The notes beneath the pieces were generated by a model, which did not search any database, had not been told where the DNA came from, and worked only from the letters and a program-made list of their open reading frames with translations. Of a stretch of DNA of 64,000 nucleotides, positions 53,303-63,856 are shown one piece after another (position 1 is the stretch's first letter; every line of letters begins with the position of its first letter). Made by a program: the position numbers and the translations under genes. The stretch comes from Halomonas eurihalina (GTDB lineage Bacteria; Pseudomonadota; Gammaproteobacteria; Pseudomonadales; Halomonadaceae): positions 1-64,000 of the forward strand of contig NZ_VTPU01000001.1 of the NCBI RefSeq assembly GCF_008274785.1, written 5' to 3'.

Positions 53303-55246
53303 ATGCGCCTGATCATCGCCGAGAAGCCCAGCCTGGCCCGCGCCATCGCCAATGCCCTGCCCACCTCACCGCGCCGGGAGGAAGGCGCCCTGGTGGCCGG
53401 GGATACCGTCGTCACCTGGTGTCTCGGCCACTTGCTGGAACAGGCGCCACCGGATGCCTACGACCCGACCCTCAAGACCTGGCGGCTCGACAGCCTGCCG
53501 ATCCTCCCGGATCACTGGAAGCTCATGCCGCGCCCCAAGGCGCGCGGCCAGTTGGCAGTGATCCGCCGGCTGCTGAAGAGCGCCGACCAGGTGGTTCACG
53601 CCGGTGACCCGGATCGCGAAGGCCAGTTGCTGGTCCAGGAGGTGATCGAGCACCTCGGCTGGAAGCGCGACGTGGCACGCCTGCTGGTCAACGACCTCAA
53701 TCCACCGGCCGTCAAGCGCGCTCTTGAGCGCCTCGAGGACAATCGACGCTATGCCTCGCTCTACCGCGCCGCCCAGGCGCGTGCCAGGGCGGATTGGCTA
53801 TATGGCATCAACCTGACCCGAGCCTGGACACTGGTCGGGCGTCAGGCCGGACACGACGGCGTGCTCTCGGTGGGTCGTGTACAGACGCCGGTGCTCGGCC
53901 TGGTGGTCCGGCGCGACGCCGAGATCCGCGACTTCGAGCCGCGTCCCTTCTTCGTGCTGTGGGTCGATCTGGCGGTCTCCCGAGGCCAGTTGCGCGCCTG
54001 GTGGGTGCCGGGCGACACCCATCGGCTGGACGACCAGGGGCGCCTGCTCGACCGAGCTCCGGCCGCCGCCCTGGCCGAGCGACTACCCGGCGCCGAGGGC
54101 CGTCTGGACAGCCTGGCCAGTCGCGACAAGCGCCAGGCGGCCCCGCTGCCCTACTCGCTGTCGGCCCTTCAGGTCGACGCCGCACGCCGCCACGGGCTCT
54201 CGGCCAAGGCGGTGCTGGACGTCTGCCAGCGCCTCTACGAACGCCACCAGTTGATCACCTATCCACGATCGGACTGCCGCTATCTGCCCGAGGAGCATTT
54301 CGCCCAAGCGCAGCGCACCCTGAGCGGTGCCTGCCGTAACGACGAGACCCTGAGCCGCTGGTTGGCCGGAGCCGACTTTTCCCGTCGCTCCAAGGCCTGG
54401 GACGACAAGAAGGTCGGCGCTCACCACGCCCTGGCCCCCACCGGCAAGCCCGCCGACCTCGATCGGCTGTCGCGCCAGGAAGCCGACGTCTTCCGCCTGA
54501 TTGCCCGCAACGTGCTGGCCCAGTTCTACCCGGCCCTGCAGACCCGTGAGGTCAAGGCCGAATTCCTGATCGCCGGGGAACGCTTCCGCGCACGCGGCCA
54601 GGAAGTGCTCGAACCCGGCTGGAAGCCCTTGTTCACCACTCGTGACGAGGCACCGCCCCTGCCGCCACTCAGCGAAGGCGAAGCCTGCCGTGTCGAGCAG
54701 GCCGGCGTGGAGGACCGCGAGACCCGGCCGCCCGAACACTTCACCGACGCCAGCCTGATCAAGGCGATGATGAACATCGCCCGCTACGTGGACGACCCGG
54801 CGATCCGCCGCACCCTGCGCGACTCCGACGGTCTCGGCACCGAGGCGACCCGCGCCGGCATCATCGAGACGCTCCTGGAGCGCGGCTATCTGGTACGCGA
54901 GGGCAAGAGCCTCAAGGCCAGCCGGCTCGGCAGCGCCCTGATCGCCTCATTGCCGGAAGCCGTGGGCCGCCCCGAGCGTACCGCCCAATGGGAACAACGC
55001 CTGGCGAACATCGCCGAGCAAGACGATGCGCCGGCGCCCTTCCTCGATGGGCTGATCGACGATTTGCGCGGCTTGCTCGGCCATGCCGACGCCGGACGAG
55101 TGCGCAACGCCCTGAGCGAGGCCCGAGGCCCCGAGCCCAAAGCGAGCAAGCCCGCCCGAGGCCGAGGACGAAGTGCCAAGCGCAGCGGTGGCCAGCGCCG
55201 CCAAGGCAAGGGCACACGCCGCACAGCGGGAGGCAAGCGCCAATGA
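53303..55246 (+). CDS. topB: TopB: DNA topoisomerase III
   Basis: 647 aa type IA topoisomerase. The Toprim domain starts LIIAEKPSLARAIANAL and continues HAGDPDREGQLLVQEV; SVGRVQTPVLGLVV follows near residue 190, and the catalytic tyrosine lies in QLITYPRSDCRYLP (near residue 317). A basic tail (ARGRGRSAKRSGG) replaces zinc fingers and would aid DNA binding. The stop overlaps the next gene as ATGA. Confidence 0.94.
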   Translation: MRLIIAEKPSLARAIANALPTSPRREEGALVAGDTVVTWCLGHLLEQAPPDAYDPTLKTWRLDSLPILPDHWKLMPRPKARGQLAVIRRLLKSADQVVHAGDPDREGQLLVQEVIEHLGWKRDVARLLVNDLNPPAVKRALERLEDNRRYASLYRAAQARARADWLYGINLTRAWTLVGRQAGHDGVLSVGRVQTPVLGLVVRRDAEIRDFEPRPFFVLWVDLAVSRGQLRAWWVPGDTHRLDDQGRLLDRAPAAALAERLPGAEGRLDSLASRDKRQAAPLPYSLSALQVDAARRHGLSAKAVLDVCQRLYERHQLITYPRSDCRYLPEEHFAQAQRTLSGACRNDETLSRWLAGADFSRRSKAWDDKKVGAHHALAPTGKPADLDRLSRQEADVFRLIARNVLAQFYPALQTREVKAEFLIAGERFRARGQEVLEPGWKPLFTTRDEAPPLPPLSEGEACRVEQAGVEDRETRPPEHFTDASLIKAMMNIARYVDDPAIRRTLRDSDGLGTEATRAGIIETLLERGYLVREGKSLKASRLGSALIASLPEAVGRPERTAQWEQRLANIAEQDDAPAPFLDGLIDDLRGLLGHADAGRVRNALSEARGPEPKASKPARGRGRSAKRSGGQRRQGKGTRRTAGGKRQ

Positions 55247-56151
55247 GTCACCTGATCGTCGGGCCGGGCGCCATGGGTCGCCTGCTGGCCCTGCGCCTGG
55301 CCGAGCGCCACCCGGTGACACTGTTCGGCCGCCGCTCCCTGTCCCACCGACAGACGCTGACGACACCCGAGGGCGAACACCATCACCGCTCGCTCGAATA
55401 CCTGACGCCGGATTCGCTGGATGAACTCGACACATCCCGCCTGACCGCCGTGCACCTCGTCACCAAGGCCTACTCCGCCGCCGCGGCCCTGTCGACGGTC
55501 GCCCCACACCTGCCAAGCGATACGCCACTGGTCCTGTGGCAAAACGGCTTCGACGTTCAACCGCGCCTGACCCGGCAACGACAAGGCCCCACCCTCTGCG
55601 CCACCACGACCGAAGGCGCCTATTCCAATGGCGACAACAGCACCGTGCATGCTGGACACGGTCGCACCTGGATCGGCCATCTCGATGGCCTCCACCCCGA
55701 ACTCGCCGCCGCCCTGGCCGACGCCCTGACGGGGGCCGGCCTCCCCGCTCAGGCAGTCGATAACATTCGCATTCGCCTGTGGCACAAGCTGGCCGTGAAT
55801 GCGGCCATCAATCCCCTGGTGGCTCGCTTTCGCATCCCCAATGGCCAACTGCGAGACCCGGCCTTGCGCCCCATGGTCGACGCCGTCATCGAGGAAGTGG
55901 AAGCCATCATGGCCGCCGCGGCCATCCCGCCGCCGCCACAGGGATTCCCGGCGATGGTCTGGGATGTGGTAGCCGCCACCGCCGACAACCGTGCCTCGAT
56001 GCTGCAGGACATCCTGGCTGACCGGCCCACCGAACATGACGCCATCCTGATGCCCCTACTCCACGTGGCGCGCGAGAATGGACTGGAAGCACCGAAACTG
56101 GCGGCGCTTCACCATCAGCTCGAGGCGCGACAACGTCCTGGCAGAGCTTGA
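55243..56151 (+). CDS. panE: 2-dehydropantoate 2-reductase (PanE-like)
   Basis: 302 aa. The NADPH motif LIVGPGAMGRLLALRLA opens the protein. The catalytic lysine and Asn pair lie in TKAYSAAAAL and LWQNGFDVQP, and KLAVNAAINPLVARFR is the family substrate segment. It reduces ketopantoate to pantoate on the way to CoA. Some relatives act on other 2-oxoacids. It starts within the topB stop codon overlap. Confidence 0.87.
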   Translation: MSHLIVGPGAMGRLLALRLAERHPVTLFGRRSLSHRQTLTTPEGEHHHRSLEYLTPDSLDELDTSRLTAVHLVTKAYSAAAALSTVAPHLPSDTPLVLWQNGFDVQPRLTRQRQGPTLCATTTEGAYSNGDNSTVHAGHGRTWIGHLDGLHPELAAALADALTGAGLPAQAVDNIRIRLWHKLAVNAAINPLVARFRIPNGQLRDPALRPMVDAVIEEVEAIMAAAAIPPPPQGFPAMVWDVVAATADNRASMLQDILADRPTEHDAILMPLLHVARENGLEAPKLAALHHQLEARQRPGRA

Positions 56152-56241
56152 CACTAAGTGCTACTTTCTAACGAATCAGCATGATCGGAAAGCATCCGAC
56201 AAGAACGGGGCCGCGGCGCGGCCATGCCAAGGTCTGGGGAC

Positions 56242-56814
56242 ATGACATTTCGCGTTGGAAAAGGGGTAGCAACAAGCTTGGTACTGATGTTCACTGGCGC
56301 CTACGCCTCGTTGACGATGGCCGCCGGTACGCCCTCCTATACGGGCCAGTCCACTGAGCTCACGCGTCTCGATAACGGCCTGCTGATCCAGGGCAACGAC
56401 GTTCATAGCCCCGACCGATACACCTCGGGCTTCCGCCTCACCGCCGGTTTCACCCCCTCGGGCCTACCCGCGCTGGATCTCGGCGCCGAGTTCAGTTATC
56501 GCGAAAGCGACGACGTCCCCCTCTCCGGTGGCCAGCAGATGCTCGTCGACACCACCAGCCTGGGCGGCAGCCTGATCGCCGGCGTGCGCCTGGGTGATGT
56601 CGGCCTGTACGCCAAGTCCGGCCTGGCGGGCTGGGAAAGCGAAGCGGTCACCGGCAACGCCGCCGCACCGGACGGCGGCACCACCCGCGTCGAAGGCTTC
56701 GGCGCTCGCTGGCAGTTCTCGCACCTGATCAGCCAGCTCGAATACGAACGCTTCGACGACCCGACGCTCGCCCATCTCAACCTGGTGACCGCCTCGGTGC
56801 ATATTCCCTTCTAG
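56242..56814 (+). CDS. Small outer-membrane beta-barrel-like protein
   Basis: 190 aa. A signal peptide with hydrophobic core SLVLMFTGAYASLTM ends near MAAG. The remainder alternates as amphipathic strands (GFRLTAGFTP, SLIAGVRLGDVGLYAKSGLAGWE, ASVHIPF) and ends in aromatic Phe, the usual C-terminal outer-membrane signature. Resembles OmpA-like or porin-family beta barrels of eight strands. The ATG at 56242 follows GGGGA. Function unknown. Confidence 0.75.
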   Translation: MTFRVGKGVATSLVLMFTGAYASLTMAAGTPSYTGQSTELTRLDNGLLIQGNDVHSPDRYTSGFRLTAGFTPSGLPALDLGAEFSYRESDDVPLSGGQQMLVDTTSLGGSLIAGVRLGDVGLYAKSGLAGWESEAVTGNAAAPDGGTTRVEGFGARWQFSHLISQLEYERFDDPTLAHLNLVTASVHIPF

Positions 56815-56817
56815 CCA

Positions 56818-56950
56818 CTGTCCGAAAAGTGCCTGCACTCGACCATACAGCGTTAAAAATTGTCTCAAGAGCCTCATTTACCGCTCGTAAACTCCGGACT
56901 TTCGACAATTTTTGCCTTGTCTGGTCATCGCTCGTCGACTTTTCAGACAG
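56818..56950. repeat. 133-bp palindromic interspersed repeat, complete copy
   Basis: Ends CTGTCCGAAAAGT (56818-56830) and ACTTTTCAGACAG (56938-56950) are imperfect terminal inverted repeats. Inner AAAAATTGTC / GACAATTTTT and the TTTACCG / CGTAAA centre extend the palindrome. The left half recurs at 1919-1995. A REP- or MITE-like element without coding capacity. Confidence 0.65.
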
Positions 56951-57025
56951 CGCCTAAGCAGCCTCACCTCGGAGTACTCATTTAATACGCCGTCCCTAAG
57001 CTCGCTACCATCCTCCGAAACATCA

Positions 57026-57056
57026 AACCCTCCGAGGCATCCTCGGAGGGTTTTCT
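57026..57056. terminator. Bidirectional terminator before the fumC stop
   Basis: AACCCTCCGAGG pairs over 12 bp with CCTCGGAGGGTT around a CAT loop, followed on the + strand by TTCTTA and on the other strand by a shorter tract. It separates the beta-barrel gene from convergent fumC. Confidence 0.75.
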
Positions 57057-57123
57057 TACAGCTTATAGCTGACAACTTATGGCTTACGTCTTACCTCTCC
57101 GGGCACAGCCCGGCTCTTCAGCC

Positions 57124-58503
<1,380 letters not shown>

Positions 58504-58661
58504 CTTCGTTTCCTCATCGGCAGATCCTCCCCTCACCATGGCGGTGCCCAGGGATGCTTGCAAGGTGCTTCCGAACGATTCTTGGTCGCATTTAGTGCTC
58601 TTCCCCACGACGAGCGGTCACGAAGCGTTTTGGTTCGAAACATTTTTTTACGCTCGCCATG

Positions 58662-58709
58662 TTGCGGCGCACAAAAACGCCTGCTATTGTGCATTGCAAC
58701 ATGCAACGC
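58662..58709 (+). promoter_or_regulatory. Phasin promoter with overlapping TGCA-rich palindrome
   Basis: TTGCGG (58662-58667) and the extended -10 TGCTATTGT (58682-58690) are 17 bp apart. Starting at the -10, TTGTGCATTGCAACATGCAACG (58688-58709) contains inverted TTGCA/TGCAA motifs, placed where a repressor would block initiation. PhaR-type regulators bind such TGCA-rich sites near phasin genes, so this is a plausible operator. Confidence 0.5.
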
Positions 58710-58769
58710 GAAGGCATCGGCGGATCGCCCAGGCCTTCACCGAAGACCACCCCCAGGAGGGTTCAGACG

Positions 58770-59144
58770 ATGCGCGATTTCAATACCCAGCAGTTTACCG
58801 AGCAATTCGAATCCTTGTTCTTCGGCCCGGCACGCGCTTATGCGTCTCTGTCCGTGGATTTCACCGAAAAGATGCTGCGCGCTCAGTTGGATGCCAGCCA
58901 GGCCTACACCGAGACCGGCATCTCCCAGCTTCGCTCCCTGCTCGACGTCAAGGACGCCGAGGGCCTGCGCTCCTACATGGAAGGCCAGCAGAAGGTCGCC
59001 AAGGAGCTGACCGAGCGCTTCAAGGGTGATGCCGAAAAGGTCGTCTCCCTGCAGCAGGACTTCGTCCAGCAGAGCCAGAAGCTGACTGACGCCAACGTCA
59101 AGCAGGCTTCCGAGAACGTCGAAAAGGCCACCCGCAAGGCCTGA
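58770..59144 (+). CDS. Phasin (PHA-granule-associated protein)
   Basis: 124 aa, wholly helical. The phasin_2 pattern is FNTQQFTEQFESLFFGPARAY then LSVDFTEKMLRAQLDASQAYTETGISQLRSLL, ending in a repetitive amphipathic ENVEKATRKA tail. Phasins coat polyhydroxyalkanoate granules and control their size. The ATG at 58770 follows CAGGAGGG, and its product is likely abundant. No PHA synthase is in the window. Confidence 0.9.
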   Translation: MRDFNTQQFTEQFESLFFGPARAYASLSVDFTEKMLRAQLDASQAYTETGISQLRSLLDVKDAEGLRSYMEGQQKVAKELTERFKGDAEKVVSLQQDFVQQSQKLTDANVKQASENVEKATRKA

Positions 59145-59167
59145 TCACTCGCTCTAATCGGCTCCTC

Positions 59168-59198
59168 AAGGGCCACCGCTACTGGCGGTGGCCCTTTT
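59168..59198 (+). terminator. Terminator after the phasin gene
   Basis: AAGGGCCACCGC pairs over 12 bp with GCGGTGGCCCTT around TACTG, then TT. It lies about 24 bp after the stop codon. Confidence 0.85.
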
Positions 59199-59249
59199 GC
59201 GTTAAGCTCTCTCGTCGCACAGGGCCAATGCTAAAGAAAGAGGGACGTT

Positions 59250-59798
59250 ATGCGCCATCTCCTACTGCCCCTTCTGCTGGGTATCGTTCTTGCGGGCTGC
59301 CAGGCCCTTCCTCCCCCTTCGGTCGGTACACAACGTGACGACTCGGTCGACATATCCGATATCGGCGACGAGCGCGATGCCGATCGCGATCGAGGGCGCG
59401 TACCGCGCCAGGTCGACTTTCCCGAAAGCGAATACGCCGCCCTTGAGAAAACCGGCAACGCCGCGCTCAGCGGTCGCCTGACGCTCGACACCGCCTCCGG
59501 TACCGTGGTCGGTGCCAGCGAAACCGTCTCGGTAGCGCCGGTCACCACCTATTCCGCCGAGGCCGCCGAGCAGGCCCTGGCCGGTCGCGCGGTGGAACGC
59601 GCCGATCCCCGTGCCCGCGCCTACACCCACACCACCCGCACCGACGGCAATGGCTACTTCATGCTGCGCGGCCTGCCCTCCGGCAACTTCTATGTATCGG
59701 GCAGTCTGGTCGACCCCTCAAGCGGCCAGCGCCGGGTGATCATTCACGAGGTGGGTCTACGCGACGGCCAGCACCGCGAGATACAACTAAAGCGGTGA
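59250..59798 (+). CDS. Hypothetical lipoprotein with carboxypeptidase-regulatory-like domain
   Basis: 182 aa. A lipoprotein signal ends IVLAGC (Cys17). The following stretch, DDSVDISDIGDERDADRDRGR, is acidic and disordered. The C-terminal part TDGNGYFMLRGLPSGNFYVSGSLVDP resembles beta-sandwich carboxypeptidase-regulatory repeats. Function unknown; probably anchored in the outer membrane. The start follows AGAGGGACG. Confidence 0.75.
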   Translation: MRHLLLPLLLGIVLAGCQALPPPSVGTQRDDSVDISDIGDERDADRDRGRVPRQVDFPESEYAALEKTGNAALSGRLTLDTASGTVVGASETVSVAPVTTYSAEAAEQALAGRAVERADPRARAYTHTTRTDGNGYFMLRGLPSGNFYVSGSLVDPSSGQRRVIIHEVGLRDGQHREIQLKR

Positions 59799-59942
59799 CG
59801 CCACCGCTGATGGCGGCCTCCAAGGTAGCGATCTATGCTGAGAAAAGAGTCTCACGCCGCGACGGAGACGCGGAGCCAATGGCCCGAACGGGCCTTCAAG
59901 CCGCGTCTCCCTGGTCGGTGGTACCAGTGGAGGAAGTGGACA

Positions 59943-60842
59943 ATGGACGAAATGGAAATCGACGGGCCCACCCGAGACGCCAGCATCGGCACGCGCCTCG
60001 CCTGGCTGGCCGTGCCCCTGGCACTGAGCCTGACCGCGCCGACGAGCCTGGCCGCGTCGTTGGAGGAGCTTCGCCAACAGGGCAGTATCCGCGTGGCCGT
60101 GGCCAACGAGGTTCCCTACGGCTACCTGAATGACGATGGCCAGGGGCAGGGCCCCGGTCCTGAAGTGGCGCGCCACGTACTCGGTGAGCTCGGCATCGAC
60201 GACGTCGAGTGGGTCGTCACCTCCTTCGGCGATCTGATACCCGGCCTCGAGGAAGGACGTTTCGACATGGCCGCCGCCGAGATGGCGATTCGCCCCGAGC
60301 GCTGCGAACGCGTGCTCTTCTCGGCGCCCAATACGTCCTATGGCGAAGGACTGCTGGTCAGGGCCACCAATCCTCTCGACATCCGCGGCTACGAGGATTT
60401 CGCCAGGCGTGACGACATCGACGTCGCCGTGCTCCAGGGCGCGACCCAGACCGATATCCTCCGCTCGCTCGGCGTCCCCGACACGCGAATGATCGAGATC
60501 GAGTCCAACGACGCCGCCACCGAGACGCTACTGGCAGATCGCGCCGATGCCTATGCCGGCACCGGCCTCACAGTCAGCCAGCTCGGTGAGCAGAGCCCGG
60601 ATGTCGAGGTGGTGGAAGGCTTCGAGGATCCCAAGGTGGATGGCGAGATCGTGCGTAGCTGGGGCGGGTTCACCTTCCCCGACGACGCCGAGACATTGCG
60701 GGATGCCTTCGACGAAGTGCTCACGGATTACCGCCACACTCAAGAGTGGGAAGATACCCTGACCCGCAATGGCTTCACCCAGGACGACGTCCTCAACGCC
60801 TTCCGCTTCGAGACCGAATGGCTATGCAACCCGGGGGAATGA
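59943..60842 (+). CDS. EhuB-like ABC-transporter substrate-binding protein (orphan)
   Basis: 299 aa periplasmic SBP of the family-3 type. After a signal region ending TSLAAS, the family core LRQQGSIRVAVANEVPYGYLNDDGQ, GPGPEVARHVL, EMAIRPERCERVLFS and VAVLQGATQTDILRSLG is present. It resembles ectoine/hydroxyectoine-binding EhuB proteins. The ehuC, ehuD and ehuA transport genes are absent next to it, the neighbour being divergent hda. The ATG at 59943 follows GGAGGAAG. Confidence 0.75.
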   Translation: MDEMEIDGPTRDASIGTRLAWLAVPLALSLTAPTSLAASLEELRQQGSIRVAVANEVPYGYLNDDGQGQGPGPEVARHVLGELGIDDVEWVVTSFGDLIPGLEEGRFDMAAAEMAIRPERCERVLFSAPNTSYGEGLLVRATNPLDIRGYEDFARRDDIDVAVLQGATQTDILRSLGVPDTRMIEIESNDAATETLLADRADAYAGTGLTVSQLGEQSPDVEVVEGFEDPKVDGEIVRSWGGFTFPDDAETLRDAFDEVLTDYRHTQEWEDTLTRNGFTQDDVLNAFRFETEWLCNPGE

Positions 60843-60847
60843 CCGGC

Positions 60848-61549
60848 CTACCAGCCCAGCGCCTGCTTGACGAAAGGAATGGTGAGCTTGCGCTGGGCCG
60901 ACAATGAGGCACGATCGAGCGTTTCCAGGACCTCGAACAACGCCTCGAGACGCCTCGGCCCACGGTGCAGAATGTAACGTGCGACCTCGTCGGGCAGTTC
61001 CATGCCTCGCCCTCCAGCTCGCAGCCGCAAGGCCTCGAGCCGCCCCTGGTCATCAAGCCCGGGCACCTGGAACGTCATCCCCCAGGTCAACCGAGATGCC
61101 AGGTCGGGCAAGGTGACCGCCAGTTGCCGAGGCGGCGCCGAAGCGGCGACGATCAACCGTCGCCCGTCGTCTCGCAAGCGATTGAAGGCATGAAACAACG
61201 CCTCTTCCCAGCGCTTGCGGCCAACCACCTTGTCCAGGTCATCGATGGCCACCAGGTCGAGCCGCTCCACCTCCTCGAGCATCAACGGCGGAAAATGACC
61301 GAGCTCCTCGAGCGGTAGATAGAGCGCTCGCCGATCCTGGTCGGAAGCAGCATGGCAGGCCGCCTGCAGGAGATGACTACGTCCCACGCCATCGCCTCCC
61401 CACAGATAGAGAAACGGCTCGCCACTTTCCTCCAACTGATGCTTCAGACAGGCCACCAGGGTCGCACTCGGCCCCGGATAAAAGTTGGCGAAGGTGGCAT
61501 CATCACGCAGTCCGACTCCCAATGGCAGCTGCGCGGGTGCTCGACTCAT
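60848..61549 (-). CDS. hda: Hda: regulatory inactivator of DnaA
   Basis: 233 aa, DnaA-like AAA+ protein that with the beta clamp stimulates DnaA-ATP hydrolysis after replication initiation. The N-terminal clamp-binding motif is QLPLGVGL (residues 7-14). The modified Walker A lies in LWGGDGVGRSHLLQAA, Walker B in LVAIDDLDKV, and sensor 2 in RGPRRLEALF. Starts in an ATGA overlap with the upstream perM gene. Confidence 0.94.
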   Translation of the reverse strand: MSRAPAQLPLGVGLRDDATFANFYPGPSATLVACLKHQLEESGEPFLYLWGGDGVGRSHLLQAACHAASDQDRRALYLPLEELGHFPPLMLEEVERLDLVAIDDLDKVVGRKRWEEALFHAFNRLRDDGRRLIVAASAPPRQLAVTLPDLASRLTWGMTFQVPGLDDQGRLEALRLRAGGRGMELPDEVARYILHRGPRRLEALFEVLETLDRASLSAQRKLTIPFVKQALGW

Positions 61550-62625
61550 GGCGACTCCTCGTTCGAAGCTCGACGGTCCGCGTCGTAGAGCGAACTGTTT
61601 TTATAGCGATCATGCAGGTAACGCAAGACCACCATGACCATCGCCGCCACCGGCAGCGCCACCAGCACCCCGGTGAAGCCGAAAAGCTGACCGCCGGCCA
61701 GCACGGCGAAGATCACCGCTACCGGGTGCAGGCCGATCTTGTCGCCCAGCAGCTTGGGCTGCAGCACGATGCTTTCGATGAACTGGCCGAAACCGAAAAC
61801 CGCCGCCACGCCCAGCAGCATCCAGATCTCGCCGCCGGACTGAAAGAAGGCGACCAGCCCGGACACCGAGATGCCGACGATCACCCCGAGATAGGGCACG
61901 ATGCTGGCAAGCCCCGACAGCAGGCCGATCAAGAGGCCGAACTTCACCCCCAGCAAGGTCAAGCCGATGGCATAGATAATCCCCAGGCACAGCATGACGA
62001 TCAGTTGCCCGCGCAGGAAGGCCGAGAGAACCTCGTCGCACTCCCCGGCCAGGCGCACCACCGTCGGTTCCCAACGGCGTGGCAGCGAGCCGCGGACCTT
62101 GGCCACCAGGTCATCCCAGTCCAGCAGCAGATAGAAGGTCACCACCGGAATCAGCGCCAGGTTGCCGATCATCGCAACCAGCGCCAGCCCCGACTTCGAC
62201 ACCTGGGCCAGCAAGGTCGCGGCAAAGGTGCCGGTTTCCTTCCAGTTGTCGACCAGCGTCTCGCGCATCTGGTCGAAATCCGTGCTCAAGTCCATGCCGG
62301 TCATCGACTGGATGCGCGGCACCACCGTGCTCTGCACCCAGCTCAGAATGGCGGGCAGCGACTCGATCAACTGGCCGATCTGTCTGCCCAGAATCGGGAT
62401 GACGAGCAGCAGGCTCAGCACGATGACCAGTGTCAGCAGCAGGAACACCAGCGACACCGACAGCCGTCGCGAAAGTCCCTTGTCTTCCAGTCGATCCGCC
62501 AGCGGATCGCCCAGATAGGCCAATACCATACTGACGAAAAACGGCATCAGCACCGGCTCTATGCTGATCAGAAACCACAATCCCAGTGCCGCCAGTACGG
62601 CCGCGATCCAACCTTGTCTACGCAT
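61546..62625 (-). CDS. PerM/AI-2E-family transporter
   Basis: 359 aa with about eight helices. The family cues are PFFVSMVLAYLGDPLADRLEDKGLSR at the N-terminus, LLSGLASIVPYLGVIVG, and the LGDKIGLHPVAVIFAVLAGGQLFG segment. Members include PerM and the AI-2 exporter TqsA; the substrate here is unknown. Encoded with hda, a conserved arrangement in gammaproteobacteria. Its ATG has GGGAGAGCAGG upstream. Confidence 0.9.
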   Translation of the reverse strand: MRRQGWIAAVLAALGLWFLISIEPVLMPFFVSMVLAYLGDPLADRLEDKGLSRRLSVSLVFLLLTLVIVLSLLLVIPILGRQIGQLIESLPAILSWVQSTVVPRIQSMTGMDLSTDFDQMRETLVDNWKETGTFAATLLAQVSKSGLALVAMIGNLALIPVVTFYLLLDWDDLVAKVRGSLPRRWEPTVVRLAGECDEVLSAFLRGQLIVMLCLGIIYAIGLTLLGVKFGLLIGLLSGLASIVPYLGVIVGISVSGLVAFFQSGGEIWMLLGVAAVFGFGQFIESIVLQPKLLGDKIGLHPVAVIFAVLAGGQLFGFTGVLVALPVAAMVMVVLRYLHDRYKNSSLYDADRRASNEESP

Positions 62626-62782
62626 CCTGCTCTCCCTGTGCGATGCCCGGTGTGGCGGTGCGTGCCACGCCTCGTGATGCTACAATCTCCGCCCAATCTT
62701 GCCCACCGCGACGCCCTTGCCCCATTGTACGGCCAAGGCACCGGGACGCGTCTTCGACAGCAATGTTCATACAGGACAGGCC

Positions 62783-63856
62783 ATGACCGATTCCACCAAG
62801 CGCCCGAGCGGCGCCTCGCTCAGCTACAAGGATGCCGGCGTCGATATCGATGCCGGCAACGCCCTGGTCGATCGCATCAAGGGCGTCGCCCGTCGCACGA
62901 CTCGCCCCGAGGTCATGGGCAGTCTGGGGGGCTTCGGCGCCCTGTGCCAGCTTCCTAGCGGCTACCGTGAGCCGGTGCTGGTTTCCGGCACCGACGGCGT
63001 GGGTACCAAGCTTCGCCTGGCCATGGATCTCGGGCGCCACGACACCATCGGCATCGACCTGGTGGCCATGTGCGTCAATGATCTGGTGGTCGCCGGCGCC
63101 GAGCCCCTGCTGTTTCTCGACTACTATGCCACGGGCAAGCTGGATGTCGACATCGCCGCGGACGTGGTGACCGGCATCGGCCATGGCTGCGAACAGGCCG
63201 GCTGTGCCCTGGTCGGTGGTGAAACCGCCGAAATGCCCGGCATGTACGAAGGTAACGACTACGATCTGGCCGGCTTCTGCGTCGGCGTGGTCGAGAAAGA
63301 CGAGATTCTCGATGGTCAGCGGGCCGGCGAAGGCGATGTCCTGCTGGGCATGGCCTCGTCCGGGCCGCACTCCAACGGCTACTCGCTGATCCGCAAGATT
63401 CTCGAGATCAGCGAAGCGCCTCTGGACACCGCCATCGACGGCCGCCCCTTGGGTGATGCCCTGATGGCGCCGACCCGCATCTACGTCAAGCCGCTGCTGT
63501 CCCTGCTCAAGGAGACCGACATCCCGGTTCATGCGCTTTCGCACATTACCGGTGGCGGTCTGCTCGAGAACCTGCCAAGGGTCCTGCCCGAAGGTACCGC
63601 CGCCCGCATCGACGTGGCCAGCTGGAAACGCCCGGCGGTCTTCGACTGGCTACAGGCCCAGGGCAACGTCGACGAACACGAGATGCATCGCGTGCTCAAC
63701 TGCGGCATCGGCATGGTGCTGGTGGTACCGGCGGATCGGGCCGACCAGGCGCGAGCCCACCTCCAGGCCCAGGGCGAGACGGTATACCGCATCGGCGACA
63801 TCATCACACGTGGCGAGAATGATGACGCGGTCCGACTGGAGAATCTGAACGAATGA
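62783..63856 (+). CDS. purM: PurM: phosphoribosylformylglycinamidine cyclo-ligase
   Basis: 357 aa. The AIR synthetase of purine biosynthesis, converting FGAM plus ATP to AIR. Motifs: [15 protein letters not shown] at the start, [43 protein letters not shown] and [11 protein letters not shown]. The ATG at 62783 is chosen by family N-terminus. The stop overlaps purN as ATGA, the usual purMN operon. Confidence 0.96.
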   Translation: MTDSTKRPSGASLSYKDAGVDIDAGNALVDRIKGVARRTTRPEVMGSLGGFGALCQLPSGYREPVLVSGTDGVGTKLRLAMDLGRHDTIGIDLVAMCVNDLVVAGAEPLLFLDYYATGKLDVDIAADVVTGIGHGCEQAGCALVGGETAEMPGMYEGNDYDLAGFCVGVVEKDEILDGQRAGEGDVLLGMASSGPHSNGYSLIRKILEISEAPLDTAIDGRPLGDALMAPTRIYVKPLLSLLKETDIPVHALSHITGGGLLENLPRVLPEGTAARIDVASWKRPAVFDWLQAQGNVDEHEMHRVLNCGIGMVLVVPADRADQARAHLQAQGETVYRIGDIITRGENDDAVRLENLNE

